64,000 nucleotides of DNA from Bifidobacterium callitrichidarum (lineage in GTDB: Bacteria > Actinomycetota > Actinomycetes > Actinomycetales > Bifidobacteriaceae), in contig NZ_QFFM01000013.1 of NCBI RefSeq assembly GCF_003129905.1, positions 35,648-99,647 on the forward strand, read 5' to 3'. Position 1 is the first letter of the stretch; each line of letters opens with the position of its first letter. This document shows positions 10,001 through 18,205 of the stretch, piece by piece. The translations under genes were made by a program, and so were the position numbers. The notes below the pieces were generated by a model. It saw only the letters and a program-made list of their open reading frames with translations, made no database searches and had not been told where the DNA came from.

Positions 10001-10790
10001 GCGGCGCGGTGGGCGGGAACACGTCGAGGATGCCGCCGCGCACGGCGAATTCGCCGCGGTCCATCACGAGGTCCACGCGCGTGTAGGCGTTCTCGATGAG
10101 GCGTTTGGCGGCTTCGTCCAGCGCCAGCTCCTCCCCTACCGTGAAGACGAGCGGCTCCACGTCGCCCAGTCCTTTGACCACGGGCTGGATGAGGGAGCGC
10201 ACGGGCATGACGAGGATGCGGATCGGCCCGAACATCGGGTCGTCGGCGCTGGGGTGCTTGAGCCTGCGGAACACGGCCATGCGGCTGGCCACGGTGTCCG
10301 CGCGGGGGCTCAGTCGCTCGTGCGGCAGTGTTTCCCAGGCTTCGAGCTGGGCGATGTCGTTTGGGTCGCCGTCATACCAGGAGCGCAGCGCGCCCACGGT
10401 CTCCTCGGCTTCGCGACCGGAAGCCACGACGAGCACCACGGGCTTGCCTGCAGCGGCACGGCCACGATCGTTCTCATCGGCGGAATCCCGACCGCCGATT
10501 CCCTGGGCGATGGCGGCGGCGAGCGCCGGACGCAGGCCTTCGGGGATGCCGACCGTGATGGATGGGTCGGCGGCGGCCTCCTCGCCGGGCTGCACGTCGC
10601 CGGCCGCCACCCTGCGGAATGCGGGATCGCGCAGCACATCGTGCAGGATGCCGGTAAGCGAGCCGTTGATGGGTTCGCCGTTCAATGCCGCGGCCGAGAC
10701 CACGGACTGTGCGGATGCGGCGGAGGTGGGGCCAGCCGGCGCGGTCCGGGAGCCGGCGGAAGCGTATGCAGATGCGGCGTCAGCGGCCAT
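7089..10790 (-). CDS. mfd: Transcription-repair coupling factor Mfd
   Basis: 1233 residues, normal for Mfd. It releases stalled RNA polymerase at DNA lesions and recruits UvrA. Domain order fits: an N-terminal UvrB-homology module, an RNA-polymerase interaction (CarD-like) domain around GDYVVHEQHGIGRFVEM, then the translocase with Walker A CGDVGFGKTEIAVRAA and the DEEQ box IIDEEQRFGV. Motif VI is in QLRGRVGRGRERAYAYF, and the C-terminal TRCF domain follows. The first about 45 residues are an Ala/Ser-rich extension. Its start overlaps the end of pth by 11 bases, so the two are probably translationally coupled. In M. tuberculosis mfd is likewise near eno-ftsB-DUF501-ppx. Confidence 0.98.
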   Translation of the reverse strand: MAADAASAYASAGSRTAPAGPTSAASAQSVVSAAALNGEPINGSLTGILHDVLRDPAFRRVAAGDVQPGEEAAADPSITVGIPEGLRPALAAAIAQGIGGRDSADENDRGRAAAGKPVVLVVASGREAEETVGALRSWYDGDPNDIAQLEAWETLPHERLSPRADTVASRMAVFRRLKHPSADDPMFGPIRILVMPVRSLIQPVVKGLGDVEPLVFTVGEELALDEAAKRLIENAYTRVDLVMDRGEFAVRGGILDVFPPTAPHPVRIEFFGDEIDTIKEFHASDQRTYGNGIKTIWATACRELQLTDAVRKRAKALIGSIPNAEDMLESIANAIPVEGMESLMPALVDHLEPVSSMLAKDAVIMLSDPEKLRRSAEDLAKTANEFLAASWHVAASGHGAGTPISFDEASFLDFEETISALEYSEHDVIRLTSFGVDATLPGHVQLDAQNPAEFRGDEAKATRGIEGLISAGFAVTITAAAAGTLARLKRAINTTGIATFDTVRSRAIDGFVDNAAKIALLTERDLTGRTSAVAVAKTPKRRRKAIDLMELKAGDYVVHEQHGIGRFVEMRQRTIGTGANRTTREYLVIEYAPSKRGAPADKLFIPTDQLDQVSKYIGAEAPKLNKLGGSDWAATKAKARKHVHEIADDLIKLYSARQRARGFAFSPDTPWQKELEDAFPYQETADQLTTIDEVKADMEKPVPMDRLICGDVGFGKTEIAVRAAFKAVQDGKQVAVLVPTTLLVQQHYETFTERFEGFPVNVAAMSRFQTTKEINETITGLEEGTVDVVIGTHKLLNPKIKFKDLGLVIIDEEQRFGVEHKETLKALRTNVDVLSLSATPIPRTLEMAVTGIREMSTLATPPEDRLPVLTYVGAYEDAQVTAAVRRELLRGGQVFYVHNRVQDISHVADKIHTLVPEAKVGIAHGKMGEKQLDQIIRDFWHRDIDVLVCTTIIETGLDISNANTLIVDHADRFGLSQLHQLRGRVGRGRERAYAYFLYDPAKLMTQQSHDRLATIAQNTALGSGFDVAMKDLELRGTGNLLGDEQSGHIEGVGFDLYVRMVSEAVEKYKEPEENVEPIAVSVDLPIEASIPVEYIDSDKLRLEAYRKLASARNEADLKDLQEELTDRYGKPPVEFETLFDVARLKFKARKLGVSEILAQSNRVRIGRIDPPESVQMRMARIYKGTQYRPVTHQLLVPAPFNGSLGQGPMNSDQIVLWANQLLDDLAYRPQPRK

Positions 10791-11379
10791 TGAACATCTC
10801 CTGGGTCTTGGCCAGACCCTTGAAGATGATATCCTCGGCGGCGTCGGCGCCGTCGGCCAGGAATTCGGGCAGCTGCTTGCGCTGGTCGGGGCCGAAGCCG
10901 CCGAGCACCCAGTTCACGGTGTTATCGTGCGCGTTGGGGCCGCGCTTGGCATGGCCCACGCCCATGCGTACGCGCGCGTACTTCGGCGTGCCCAGGGAGC
11001 GGTCGATGGACTTGATGCCGTTGTGGCCGCCCGCGGAGCCGCCGGCCTTGACCTTGATGCGGCCGAATTCCAAATCCATGTCGTCGTGGATCACCACGAT
11101 GTGGTCCGGTTCGATCTGGTAGTAGGCAGAGATGGAGGCCACGGCGTTGCCGGAGTCGTTCATGTAGGTCAGCGGCTTGGCCAGGAAGAACTTGACGGTG
11201 CGACCCTCGAGGTTCATGGCGCCCTTGCCGAGCATGGCCAGGCCCTTATGGTCGGCGAAGTTCACCGACCAGCGTTCGGCCAGCAGGTCGGCGGTCATGA
11301 AGCCCATGTTGTGCCGGGTGTCCTCATACTTCTTGCCGGGGTTGCCCAGGCCCACGATCAGCCAGAAATCCGATGCCAT
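10780..11379 (-). CDS. pth: Peptidyl-tRNA hydrolase
   Basis: 199 residues. Cleaves peptidyl-tRNA released from stalled ribosomes. The motif GLGNPGKKYEDTRHNMGF carries the conserved Asn and the catalytic His. Further signatures are KPLTYMNDSG, VIHDDMDLEFG with the catalytic Asp, and GGSAGGHNGIKSID. Start ATG is preceded by AAAGGAGCGGAT. It overlaps mfd downstream by 11 bases. Confidence 0.97.
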   Translation of the reverse strand: MASDFWLIVGLGNPGKKYEDTRHNMGFMTADLLAERWSVNFADHKGLAMLGKGAMNLEGRTVKFFLAKPLTYMNDSGNAVASISAYYQIEPDHIVVIHDDMDLEFGRIKVKAGGSAGGHNGIKSIDRSLGTPKYARVRMGVGHAKRGPNAHDNTVNWVLGGFGPDQRKQLPEFLADGADAAEDIIFKGLAKTQEMFNGR

Positions 11380-11445
11380 ATCCGCTCCTTTACTCGGTCA
11401 AACCGTACAGATTGTACTCAACGCCGCAGTCAAGGCCGTGTATGG

Positions 11446-11970
11446 TCACAGGTCCAGGTACCAGTAGGACATGTCACGCATGGTGCCGGTGGAGTCGGTG
11501 GCGGCAGCGGGCATGAGGCCGAAGCGGGTGAAGCCGAAACGTTTCATCAGGGCGATGGAGCCGGCGTTGTCCGCGAAGATGATGCCGCAGGCCTTGCGCA
11601 TGCGGCGGGCGCGCGCCTCGTCCAGCAGCTTGTCCAGCAGGAACGTGCCCGCTCCCCGGCCCTGCCATGCGGGGTCGATGTAGTAGGCCAGATCGGTGAC
11701 ACCGTCGTAGCCGGCGCGGTCGTAGAAGACGGAGAGCGCGCCGAAGCCGACGACCTGCGGGGCGGCGTCCGTCTCTTCGCCCGTTTCTCCGGTTGATTCC
11801 ACCACGAAGACGCCGTACGGGGGCTTGTGTGATTCCACCCAGTCGCGGCGCTGGTCGAGGGTGCGTGGCGTGAGGTCGGCGGTGGAGCCGCCGGCGATGA
11901 CGGAAGCGTTGTAGATGTCGGTGATGGGCTGGACGTCCCGCGGCTCGGCGGGACGGAATACGAATGGCAT
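11446..11970 (-). CDS. GNAT-family N-acetyltransferase
   Basis: 174 residues, resembling the phosphinothricin/methionine sulfoximine acetyltransferase group. It starts FVFRPAEPRDVQPITDIYNA and contains the acetyl-CoA loop PAWQGRGAGTFLLDKLLDEA near residue 115. The motif ALMKRFGFTRFG follows. The true substrate is unknown. It lies between UPF0182 (upstream on the same strand) and pth; the strong hairpin at 11991-12026 separates it from UPF0182. Confidence 0.88.
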   Translation of the reverse strand: MPFVFRPAEPRDVQPITDIYNASVIAGGSTADLTPRTLDQRRDWVESHKPPYGVFVVESTGETGEETDAAPQVVGFGALSVFYDRAGYDGVTDLAYYIDPAWQGRGAGTFLLDKLLDEARARRMRKACGIIFADNAGSIALMKRFGFTRFGLMPAAATDSTGTMRDMSYWYLDL

Positions 11971-11990
11971 GGAAATCCTTGGTGATATGC

Positions 11991-12026
11991 GTGTGGCCCG
12001 TCCTCAGATGCGAGGACGGGCCACAC
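11991..12026 (-). terminator. Strong hairpin after UPF0182 gene
   Basis: Perfect 15-bp stem, GTGTGGCCCGTCCTC with its complement, loop of 6 bases. It begins ten bases after the UPF0182 stop on the minus strand. No U-run follows, so it may end transcription or protect the mRNA end. Confidence 0.75.
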
Positions 12027-12036
12027 GGTCGTTGGG

Positions 12037-15000
12037 CTACTTGTCGAGTTCGAGGGCCCTGTTGAGGGCGTCCTCAAGCTCCTGCTGCGCCTTGCCGTAG
12101 GCGGTCCAGTCGCCGTTCTTCATGGCGGACTGGCTGTCCTTCATGGCCTGCGCGGCGTCTTCAAGCGCCTGCTGGAGTTCGGGGCTGGCCGTCGTGCCGG
12201 AGGAACCAGACGAAGTGCCGGAGTCGCCACCGTTCTGGTCGGACTTGCCCTGGTCGCCGGACTGGCCGGACGAATCGGACTTATCCGACTTGTCGCCGTC
12301 GGACGAACCAGTCGAACCGGAACCGTTCTGGCCGGACGAATCCGAGCCTCCCGCGTTCTGCGCGTCGCCCGCGGCCGCGCCGGAGTCGCCGCCGAACACC
12401 TGATCCAGCGCCTCGTCGAGCGTGTCCGCGAAGCCCACCTGGTCACCGAAGGCCACCAGCGTCTTCTTGAGCAGCGGGAAGGACGTGGCACCCGAGGACT
12501 TCACGTACACGGGCTGCACGTACACCAGGCCGCCGCCGAGCGGCAGGGTCAGGAGGTTGCCTCGCACCACCTGCGTGTCGCCGGACTGCAGGAGGTTGAG
12601 CTCCTTGGACACGTCCGCGTTGGCGTTGAAGTTGTTCTGCGCCTGGCCGGGGCCGGGCACGTTGGAGTCCTTGGGCAGCTCTTGCAATCTCAGGGTGCCG
12701 TAGTTCGGCCCGATCTTGCCTTTCTCGCTGCCCGCGTCCGAATCGACCGAGAGGAATCCTGTGAGGATCTCACGGGTGGACTGGCCGGCCGGGATGTACG
12801 TGGAGGTCAGCGAGAAGATAGGCTCCTCGGTGCCGCCGGTCTGCAAGGTCAGGTAGTAGGGCGGCTGCAGGATGTCCTGATCCTGCTGGGCCTGGGATTC
12901 GGTGGGATCCACTGGCGTCTGCCAGAAGTCCTCGCCGGAGTAGTACTGGTTGGCGGAGGTGACGTGGTACTTGGACAGCAGGTTGCGCTGCACCTTGAAC
13001 AGGCCCTCCGGGTAGCGCAGGTGGCTCATGAGGTCGCCGGAGATCTCACTCAGCTGGTGGTACTGGCCGGGGAAGATCTGCTCCCAGGCCTTGATCACCG
13101 GGTCGGAAGTGTCCCACACGTACAGATCCACGGAACCGTCGTAGGCATCCACGGTGGCCTTGACCGAGTTGCGGATGTAGTTGGCCTGCTGCGAGCCCAA
13201 GGAGGAGACCGTGTCCGAGGAGACGGTGGTGGAATCCTGGGTGGAGGTGCCGAGGTTGGTCATCTGCGAGTACGGGTAGGCGTCGGAGGTGGTGTAGCCG
13301 TCCACGATCCACTTGACGCGGCCGTCCACCACCGCCGGGTAGACACGGCCGTCGAGCGTGAGGTACGGCGCGACCTTGGCCACGCGCTCCTTCGGGGAGC
13401 GGTCGTAGAGAATCTGCGAGGCGCTGGTCACACGGTCGGAGAAGAGGATCTGGTCCGAGCCGAAGCGAATCGCGTAGAGGATGCGGGCGAACAGGTTGCC
13501 CACGGACGGACCGCCGTTGCCCTTGAAGGTGGTCAGGGCACCTTCGGAACCGGTCGGATAGTCGAACTCCCAGGCCTGCGTGCCCTCGGGCGCGCCGACG
13601 ATGGAGTATTCGGTGGTGTTCGGGGAGAAGTAGATGCGCGGCTCGTACTTCTCGGAGTCGGTGAGCTTGCCCTGGGTGGGGATGCCGGATTCGAAGAACT
13701 CCGGCTGGCCGTCCGCGGTCACCTTGTTGCCGTAGGCGGCCACGATGCCGTAGCCGTGCGTGTAGACGGTATGGTCGTTGACCCAGTTGCGGTTGTCGTT
13801 GCCGTCGAGGTCCAGCTCGCGGGCGGCGATCACGGTGTCCTGGGAGACGCCGTCGATGTCGTACTTGTCCACGGCGAGCGTGTCCGCGAAGGTGTAGTAC
13901 TGCTTGGACTGCTGGAGCTGCTTGAACGTGGGGCTGACCACCTGCGGGTCGAGCAGTCGGATCTGCGCGGTGGTGTCCGCCTCCTTGGCCAGGGCCCCCT
14001 GCTCGCCCTTGTTGGTCACCTTGTACTGCTCGGTCTTGAGCTTGTCGAGGCCGTAGGCGGCGCGGGTGGCGTCGATGTTGCGCTGGATGTAGGTGGATTC
14101 CATCTCCTGCGCGTTCGGGTTCACGCGGAAGCGCTGGAGCAGCACCGGCCATGCCACGGTGAGCACCATGCCCACCACCACGGTGGCGGCGATGGCCACC
14201 ACCGGCACACGCCAGGCCCTGAGGGCGGCGGAGGCGCGCACGCCGAGCGGCGCCTGGCCTTCGAGCGCATGCGAGCGCATGAGCCACACACCCAGCACCA
14301 CACCGAGGATGGCGGTCAGGGCGGCCATGATGAAGGTGACCGGGATGTTGGCGTGCACGGCGGTGTAGGAGGCGCCGGTGATGCGCGAACCCTGCACGGT
14401 GAGCTGATCGAACACGCCGATGACCTGGCGCACCGCCCAGGCGAACATGTTGAGCATCAGCCAGATGCCGAGCTGGCGGCGGCAACGCTTGGTGATGGCG
14501 AAGAGGCCCCGGCCGTTGACCGGCATGGTGATACGGATGCCGCCCATGAGCACATGCGTGATGAGCGAGAAGATGAGGCCCACGCCCAGCAGCATGGACA
14601 CTGCGGCGAGCACGAGCTTCAAGCCCGGCAATACGAATACGTAGAAGCCGTTGTCCAAGCCGAACTGCGGGTCGGTGGTGCCGAAGCTCTGCGCGTTGAA
14701 CATGAGCAGGATCTCGCTCCAGTTGGCGTTGAACTGCGCGCCGAACACCACGCCCACGATGAGCGAGACGCCGGCGGCCACACGGCGCGCGGTCTTGGAG
14801 CTGAAGGATTTGGCCACTTCGATGACGTCGCCGTTGATGCGGATGGTGGAGCCGTCCGCCGCGTCCGGACGGGCGCGGATTGCCAGCCACGCGGACACGA
14901 AGCCGGTCAGCGCCATGAGCAGCGCGTACGCCACCCACAGGCCCACCTTGACGCCGAGCTGGGTCCAGACCACGGACTGGAAGCCGAGCTGGCCATACCA

Positions 15001-15336
15001 CATGAGGTCGGTGATGAAGCGGGACAGGGCGAAGAACAGGCTCACGGCGATGACCAGCGCGAGCACTATGCCGAGCATGATCTTGGTGCCGCGAGAGCTC
15101 TGGGTGTTGCGCGGGCGCCCGCCGGACGGCCGGTTGGTCAGGCGCGGGTTCGCGGGTCCGTGCGGCGGCCGGCCGGAGCCGGACTGGCTGGAAGCATTGG
15201 CGTTGCCGCCGTTTGCGGGGCCGTCCCCATCGGCCTCGACATTGAGAATGATCGGATCGTCATCGCCGGACTTGCCGCGGTGGCCGTCGCCGTCACCGTT
15301 GCCGAACAGTATTGAGAAAGGATCGTTGAAAGACAT
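12037..15336 (-). CDS. UPF0182 (COG1615) large membrane protein
   Basis: 1099 residues. After a disordered Gly/Asn/Arg-rich cytoplasmic N-terminus (about 85 residues), roughly seven membrane helices are visible up to about residue 400. They begin with TKIMLGIVLALVIAVSLFFA. A large predicted extracellular domain of about 550 residues follows, with features of the family such as YIQRNIDATRAAYGL, SLTSTYIP and FTGFL-type segments. The last 100 residues are a Ser/Gly/Asp-rich linker and a short charged helix. The family is widespread in Actinobacteria and of unknown function. Confidence 0.93.
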   Translation of the reverse strand: MSFNDPFSILFGNGDGDGHRGKSGDDDPIILNVEADGDGPANGGNANASSQSGSGRPPHGPANPRLTNRPSGGRPRNTQSSRGTKIMLGIVLALVIAVSLFFALSRFITDLMWYGQLGFQSVVWTQLGVKVGLWVAYALLMALTGFVSAWLAIRARPDAADGSTIRINGDVIEVAKSFSSKTARRVAAGVSLIVGVVFGAQFNANWSEILLMFNAQSFGTTDPQFGLDNGFYVFVLPGLKLVLAAVSMLLGVGLIFSLITHVLMGGIRITMPVNGRGLFAITKRCRRQLGIWLMLNMFAWAVRQVIGVFDQLTVQGSRITGASYTAVHANIPVTFIMAALTAILGVVLGVWLMRSHALEGQAPLGVRASAALRAWRVPVVAIAATVVVGMVLTVAWPVLLQRFRVNPNAQEMESTYIQRNIDATRAAYGLDKLKTEQYKVTNKGEQGALAKEADTTAQIRLLDPQVVSPTFKQLQQSKQYYTFADTLAVDKYDIDGVSQDTVIAARELDLDGNDNRNWVNDHTVYTHGYGIVAAYGNKVTADGQPEFFESGIPTQGKLTDSEKYEPRIYFSPNTTEYSIVGAPEGTQAWEFDYPTGSEGALTTFKGNGGPSVGNLFARILYAIRFGSDQILFSDRVTSASQILYDRSPKERVAKVAPYLTLDGRVYPAVVDGRVKWIVDGYTTSDAYPYSQMTNLGTSTQDSTTVSSDTVSSLGSQQANYIRNSVKATVDAYDGSVDLYVWDTSDPVIKAWEQIFPGQYHQLSEISGDLMSHLRYPEGLFKVQRNLLSKYHVTSANQYYSGEDFWQTPVDPTESQAQQDQDILQPPYYLTLQTGGTEEPIFSLTSTYIPAGQSTREILTGFLSVDSDAGSEKGKIGPNYGTLRLQELPKDSNVPGPGQAQNNFNANADVSKELNLLQSGDTQVVRGNLLTLPLGGGLVYVQPVYVKSSGATSFPLLKKTLVAFGDQVGFADTLDEALDQVFGGDSGAAAGDAQNAGGSDSSGQNGSGSTGSSDGDKSDKSDSSGQSGDQGKSDQNGGDSGTSSGSSGTTASPELQQALEDAAQAMKDSQSAMKNGDWTAYGKAQQELEDALNRALELDK

Positions 15337-15441
15337 GTTCCCAGCCTACCGGCAGCCAAGGAAGGGTGATTATGCCGCCAGCGCACAGGTGATTCGCAGG
15401 AAACACAATATCGGAACATACCCTGTCATAGGCTTGGAGGC

Positions 15442-16746
15442 ATGAGAAGAGAACGTCCGCAACATCTGCATGCCTCCCACGCCGCGTCCAAGGCCTCCCA
15501 TATCGGCACGGTGGTCGTGGCCGTGATCTGCGTGCTGGTCCTGGCCCTGGCCGGCACGGTGGCCTATGGATGGCATACCGGCGCGTTCGATTTCCTGCAC
15601 GGCTCCGGCGCGGCCGGTGGCGGCAACGGCACGCAGCAGTCCGCCACGGGCACGCAAAAGCAATCGCAGACGCTCAATCGCAAGGACTCCCCCAAGCCCG
15701 ACGATTCCGCCGCCGCCCGGGCCCGGAAGCTGGTCTCCTCGATGTCGCTCGGCGAGCGCGTGGGCCAGCTGGTGATGGTGCCGTTGTTCGCCGGCACCGA
15801 CCCGTCCTCGCTGGCCTCGACCATTCAGAACGACCATGCCGGTTCCGTGCTCATCATCGGCAACTGGACCGGCGGCACCGCGAACGTTAAGGCTGCGGTC
15901 GACCAGTTGCAGGGATACGCGCCGGACGGCAACGGACTCATCATCGCCACCGATCAGGAGGGCGGTCAGGTACAGCATCTGACCGGCACCGGGTTCGATA
16001 CGATGCCCTCGGCCGTCGAACAGGGCGCGATGACCACCGATCAGCTGCGCGCCTCCGCCAAGGTGTGGGGTTCGCAGCTGGCGTCCGCCGGCGTGAACGT
16101 CAATCTGGCGCCGGTGCTGGGCACGGTGACGGTGAATCGCGCCTCGAACGCCCCGATCGGCGCGCTGAACCGTGATTTCGGTCTGGACGCCGCCGGCAAC
16201 GCCGCTCATGGCGTGGCGTTCATCCAAGGTATGAAGGACGCCTCTGTGCAGACGTCGGTCAAGCATTATCCCGGTCTGGGCGCGGTGACCGGCAACACCG
16301 ATTTCACCTCGCAGGGCATCCTCGACACCACCACCGCGTTGGGCGGCGATGAGATCGGCGCGTTCGACACGGCCATCAAGCAGGCCGACCCGGCGATGGT
16401 GATGATGTCGCTGGCCACGTATCAGGCCATCGATCCGAACAATCCCGCGGTGTTCTCGTCCGCGCTCATCACCGACCACCTGCGCGGCGAACTGGGCTAT
16501 GACGGCGTGGTGGCCTCCGATTCGCTGTCCGCCGAGGCGCTGAGCGGCTACGCTGCCACGCAGTTGGGCGTGAAGATGATTGATGCGGGTGCCGACCTGG
16601 CCTGCATCGGTCAGGTGGAGTATGTGGAGCCGATTTTGCAAGGTCTCAACACGCAGGCCTCGGCAGATGAGGCGTTCGCCAAGAAGGTCACGGAATCCGC
16701 GGTGCGCGTGATGACGTTGAAGATCGAAATGGGATTGGTGAAGTAG
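15442..16746 (+). CDS. Glycoside hydrolase family 3 protein, membrane-anchored
   Basis: 434 residues. An N-terminal signal anchor (about 20-45, GTVVVAVICVLVLALAG) leads to a Gly/Gln/Thr linker and then a GH3 TIM barrel. Family markers are MSLGERVGQLVMVP, IIATDQEGGQVQHL, NVNLAPVLG and VKHYPGLGAVTGNTDF. VVASDSLSAEAL contains the likely nucleophile Asp. It is closest in form to NagZ-type beta-N-acetylhexosaminidases. The KHFPGHGxTxxDSH motif of NagZ is altered here: the His of GHG is Leu, and DSH is NTD. Activity or specificity may therefore differ. There is no lipobox. Start ATG follows TTGGAGGC. Confidence 0.88.
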   Translation: MRRERPQHLHASHAASKASHIGTVVVAVICVLVLALAGTVAYGWHTGAFDFLHGSGAAGGGNGTQQSATGTQKQSQTLNRKDSPKPDDSAAARARKLVSSMSLGERVGQLVMVPLFAGTDPSSLASTIQNDHAGSVLIIGNWTGGTANVKAAVDQLQGYAPDGNGLIIATDQEGGQVQHLTGTGFDTMPSAVEQGAMTTDQLRASAKVWGSQLASAGVNVNLAPVLGTVTVNRASNAPIGALNRDFGLDAAGNAAHGVAFIQGMKDASVQTSVKHYPGLGAVTGNTDFTSQGILDTTTALGGDEIGAFDTAIKQADPAMVMMSLATYQAIDPNNPAVFSSALITDHLRGELGYDGVVASDSLSAEALSGYAATQLGVKMIDAGADLACIGQVEYVEPILQGLNTQASADEAFAKKVTESAVRVMTLKIEMGLVK

Positions 16747-16816
16747 CGGCAATAGCGGCGGAAGAACCGGAACGCGACAGCCTCACGCTTTTCCGCAAGC
16801 CCTGATTACGTAATCC

Positions 16817-16874
16817 GTTGCGCGGAGGCCGGGGCGGGGCGCACCCCGCCCCCCCCCCCCGGCCCCCGCGCAAC
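16817..16874. terminator. GC-rich terminator hairpin with 12-C run
   Basis: GTTGCGCGG (16817-16825) pairs with CCGCGCAAC (16866-16874), GGCC with GGCC, and GGGGCGGGG (16831-16839) with CCCCGCCCC (16844-16852). Eight extra C bases (16853-16860) bulge out of the right arm. It lies between the convergent GH3 gene and nadD and can serve both. Confidence 0.75.
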
Positions 16875-16892
16875 TTATTCCGTTTGAATCCA

Positions 16893-17633
16893 CTACTCCC
16901 CCTGCGCGTACAGGCCGTGCTTGCCGATGTACTGCACCACACCGTCGGGCACCAGATACCAGACGGGCTCGTTGTGTTCGGCGCGGCGGCGCACGTCGGT
17001 CGAGGAGATGGCCAGAGCCGGGATCTCCAGCGTGTCCACCTTGCCTTCGGGCAGCTTCACGCCGGTCGGGCTGGAGTATCCGGGCCGGGTCACTGCCACG
17101 AAGTGCGCCAGATCCCACATCTTCTCGGCGTCCTTCCACTGCATGATCTCAGCCACGGCGTCCGCACCGGTGATGAAGAACAGCTCCGCATCCGGGTGCT
17201 GGGCGCGGATGTCGCGCAGCGTGTCGATGGTGTAGGTGACGCCCGGACGGTCGATATCCACTCGGGAGACCGTGAACTTGGGATTAGAGGCCGTGGCGAT
17301 CACGGTCATGAGGTACCGGTCCTCGGCGTTGGTCACATGCTTGTCCAGCTTGAACACCGGCCGGCCGGTGGGCACGAAGATGACCTCGTCCAGATCGTAG
17401 ACCCACGCCACCTCCGAAGCGGCGACCAGGTGACCGTTGTGGATCGGGTCGAACGTGCCGCCCATGATGCCGATGCGCAGTCGCGTATGCCAGTTGCCGC
17501 GCGCCGAAAGCCGTCCGCGGCCGTGACCGGAGTGCTCGTCCTGACCGGACAGATCGGACATGCGACGCATGGGTTCCGCCGCACCCGCCGCCTGCTGCAG
17601 GGCCGCGAGTTCGGTAGGTTCGGCGGCGCTCAT
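16893..17633 (-). CDS. nadD: Nicotinate-nucleotide adenylyltransferase
   Basis: 246 residues. Adenylates nicotinate mononucleotide to deamido-NAD. The nucleotidyltransferase motif [15 protein letters not shown] begins near residue 55 and the second motif is [10 protein letters not shown]. The first 50 residues are an extra N-terminal segment not found in most NadD proteins. Start ATG overlaps the preceding stop as ATGA. It is the last gene of proA-hypothetical-nadD. Confidence 0.96.
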   Translation of the reverse strand: MSAAEPTELAALQQAAGAAEPMRRMSDLSGQDEHSGHGRGRLSARGNWHTRLRIGIMGGTFDPIHNGHLVAASEVAWVYDLDEVIFVPTGRPVFKLDKHVTNAEDRYLMTVIATASNPKFTVSRVDIDRPGVTYTIDTLRDIRAQHPDAELFFITGADAVAEIMQWKDAEKMWDLAHFVAVTRPGYSSPTGVKLPEGKVDTLEIPALAISSTDVRRRAEHNEPVWYLVPDGVVQYIGKHGLYAQGE

Positions 17634-18205
17634 GCCTGGCCGCCTTCGTCCGCCACCTGCGTCTCCTGCTCGATCTCGTCGGCGGTGGGGTCGGCCTCCT
17701 GCGGATCAATCTTGCCCATGTCCTCATCCCATTCGTCCTGCACCACACGGCGGATCTCGGCGAAGGTGGGCAGCGGGAATCCGGGCTGGTAGAGTCGACG
17801 CACCTCGGCCACGCGCTCGGTGATGCGGATGAGCGTGTCCGTCATACCGTCGATGTCGCCGTCACGCTCCATCTGGGAGAACTTGCCGATGTAGCCTTCC
17901 ATGAGCTCCATGTGCTCGCGCACGGTGTGCAGCCGGGCCTCGTCCAGATCCACCACGTCGGGCGAATCGGTTTCGGGCCAGCCGATGAGCACGGCGTCCG
18001 CGTATTCCAACGAGGCGCGCTGGGCGGCGGAGGCGATGCCGTCCTCGATTTGCACGAGGAAGACATAGCGTACGATGCTCAGGCGCTCGGCCGCGATCTT
18101 GAGCCCAAGTTTGGGATCGTTCAGGTCGATGTCGTTGCGCAGGTCGGTCACCTGGCCGCCCTCCTTGGTCGTGCCGTTGACGACGTTGCCGTTGTTCTCG
18201 CTCAT
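17630..18205 (-). CDS. Conserved hypothetical protein between proA and nadD
   Basis: 191 residues, soluble, mostly helical by composition. I recognise no domain. The centre ([20 protein letters not shown]) is hydrophobic-amphipathic and the C-terminal 30 residues are acidic (Asp/Glu/Gln). Both ends overlap neighbours by ATGA: its start with the proA stop, and its stop with the nadD start. It must therefore be translated in the same operon. The frame is open upstream to 18238, inside proA; the ATG at 18205 fits the overlap pattern. Confidence 0.8.
   Translation of the reverse strand: MSENNGNVVNGTTKEGGQVTDLRNDIDLNDPKLGLKIAAERLSIVRYVFLVQIEDGIASAAQRASLEYADAVLIGWPETDSPDVVDLDEARLHTVREHMELMEGYIGKFSQMERDGDIDGMTDTLIRITERVAEVRRLYQPGFPLPTFAEIRRVVQDEWDEDMGKIDPQEADPTADEIEQETQVADEGGQA

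Noticed and set aside
12682..15315. Long plus-strand open frame (877 codons) opposite the UPF0182 gene
   Set aside because: It is the antisense shadow of a high-GC gene; the His/Gly/Val-rich composition is typical of reversed codons and no domain is visible.
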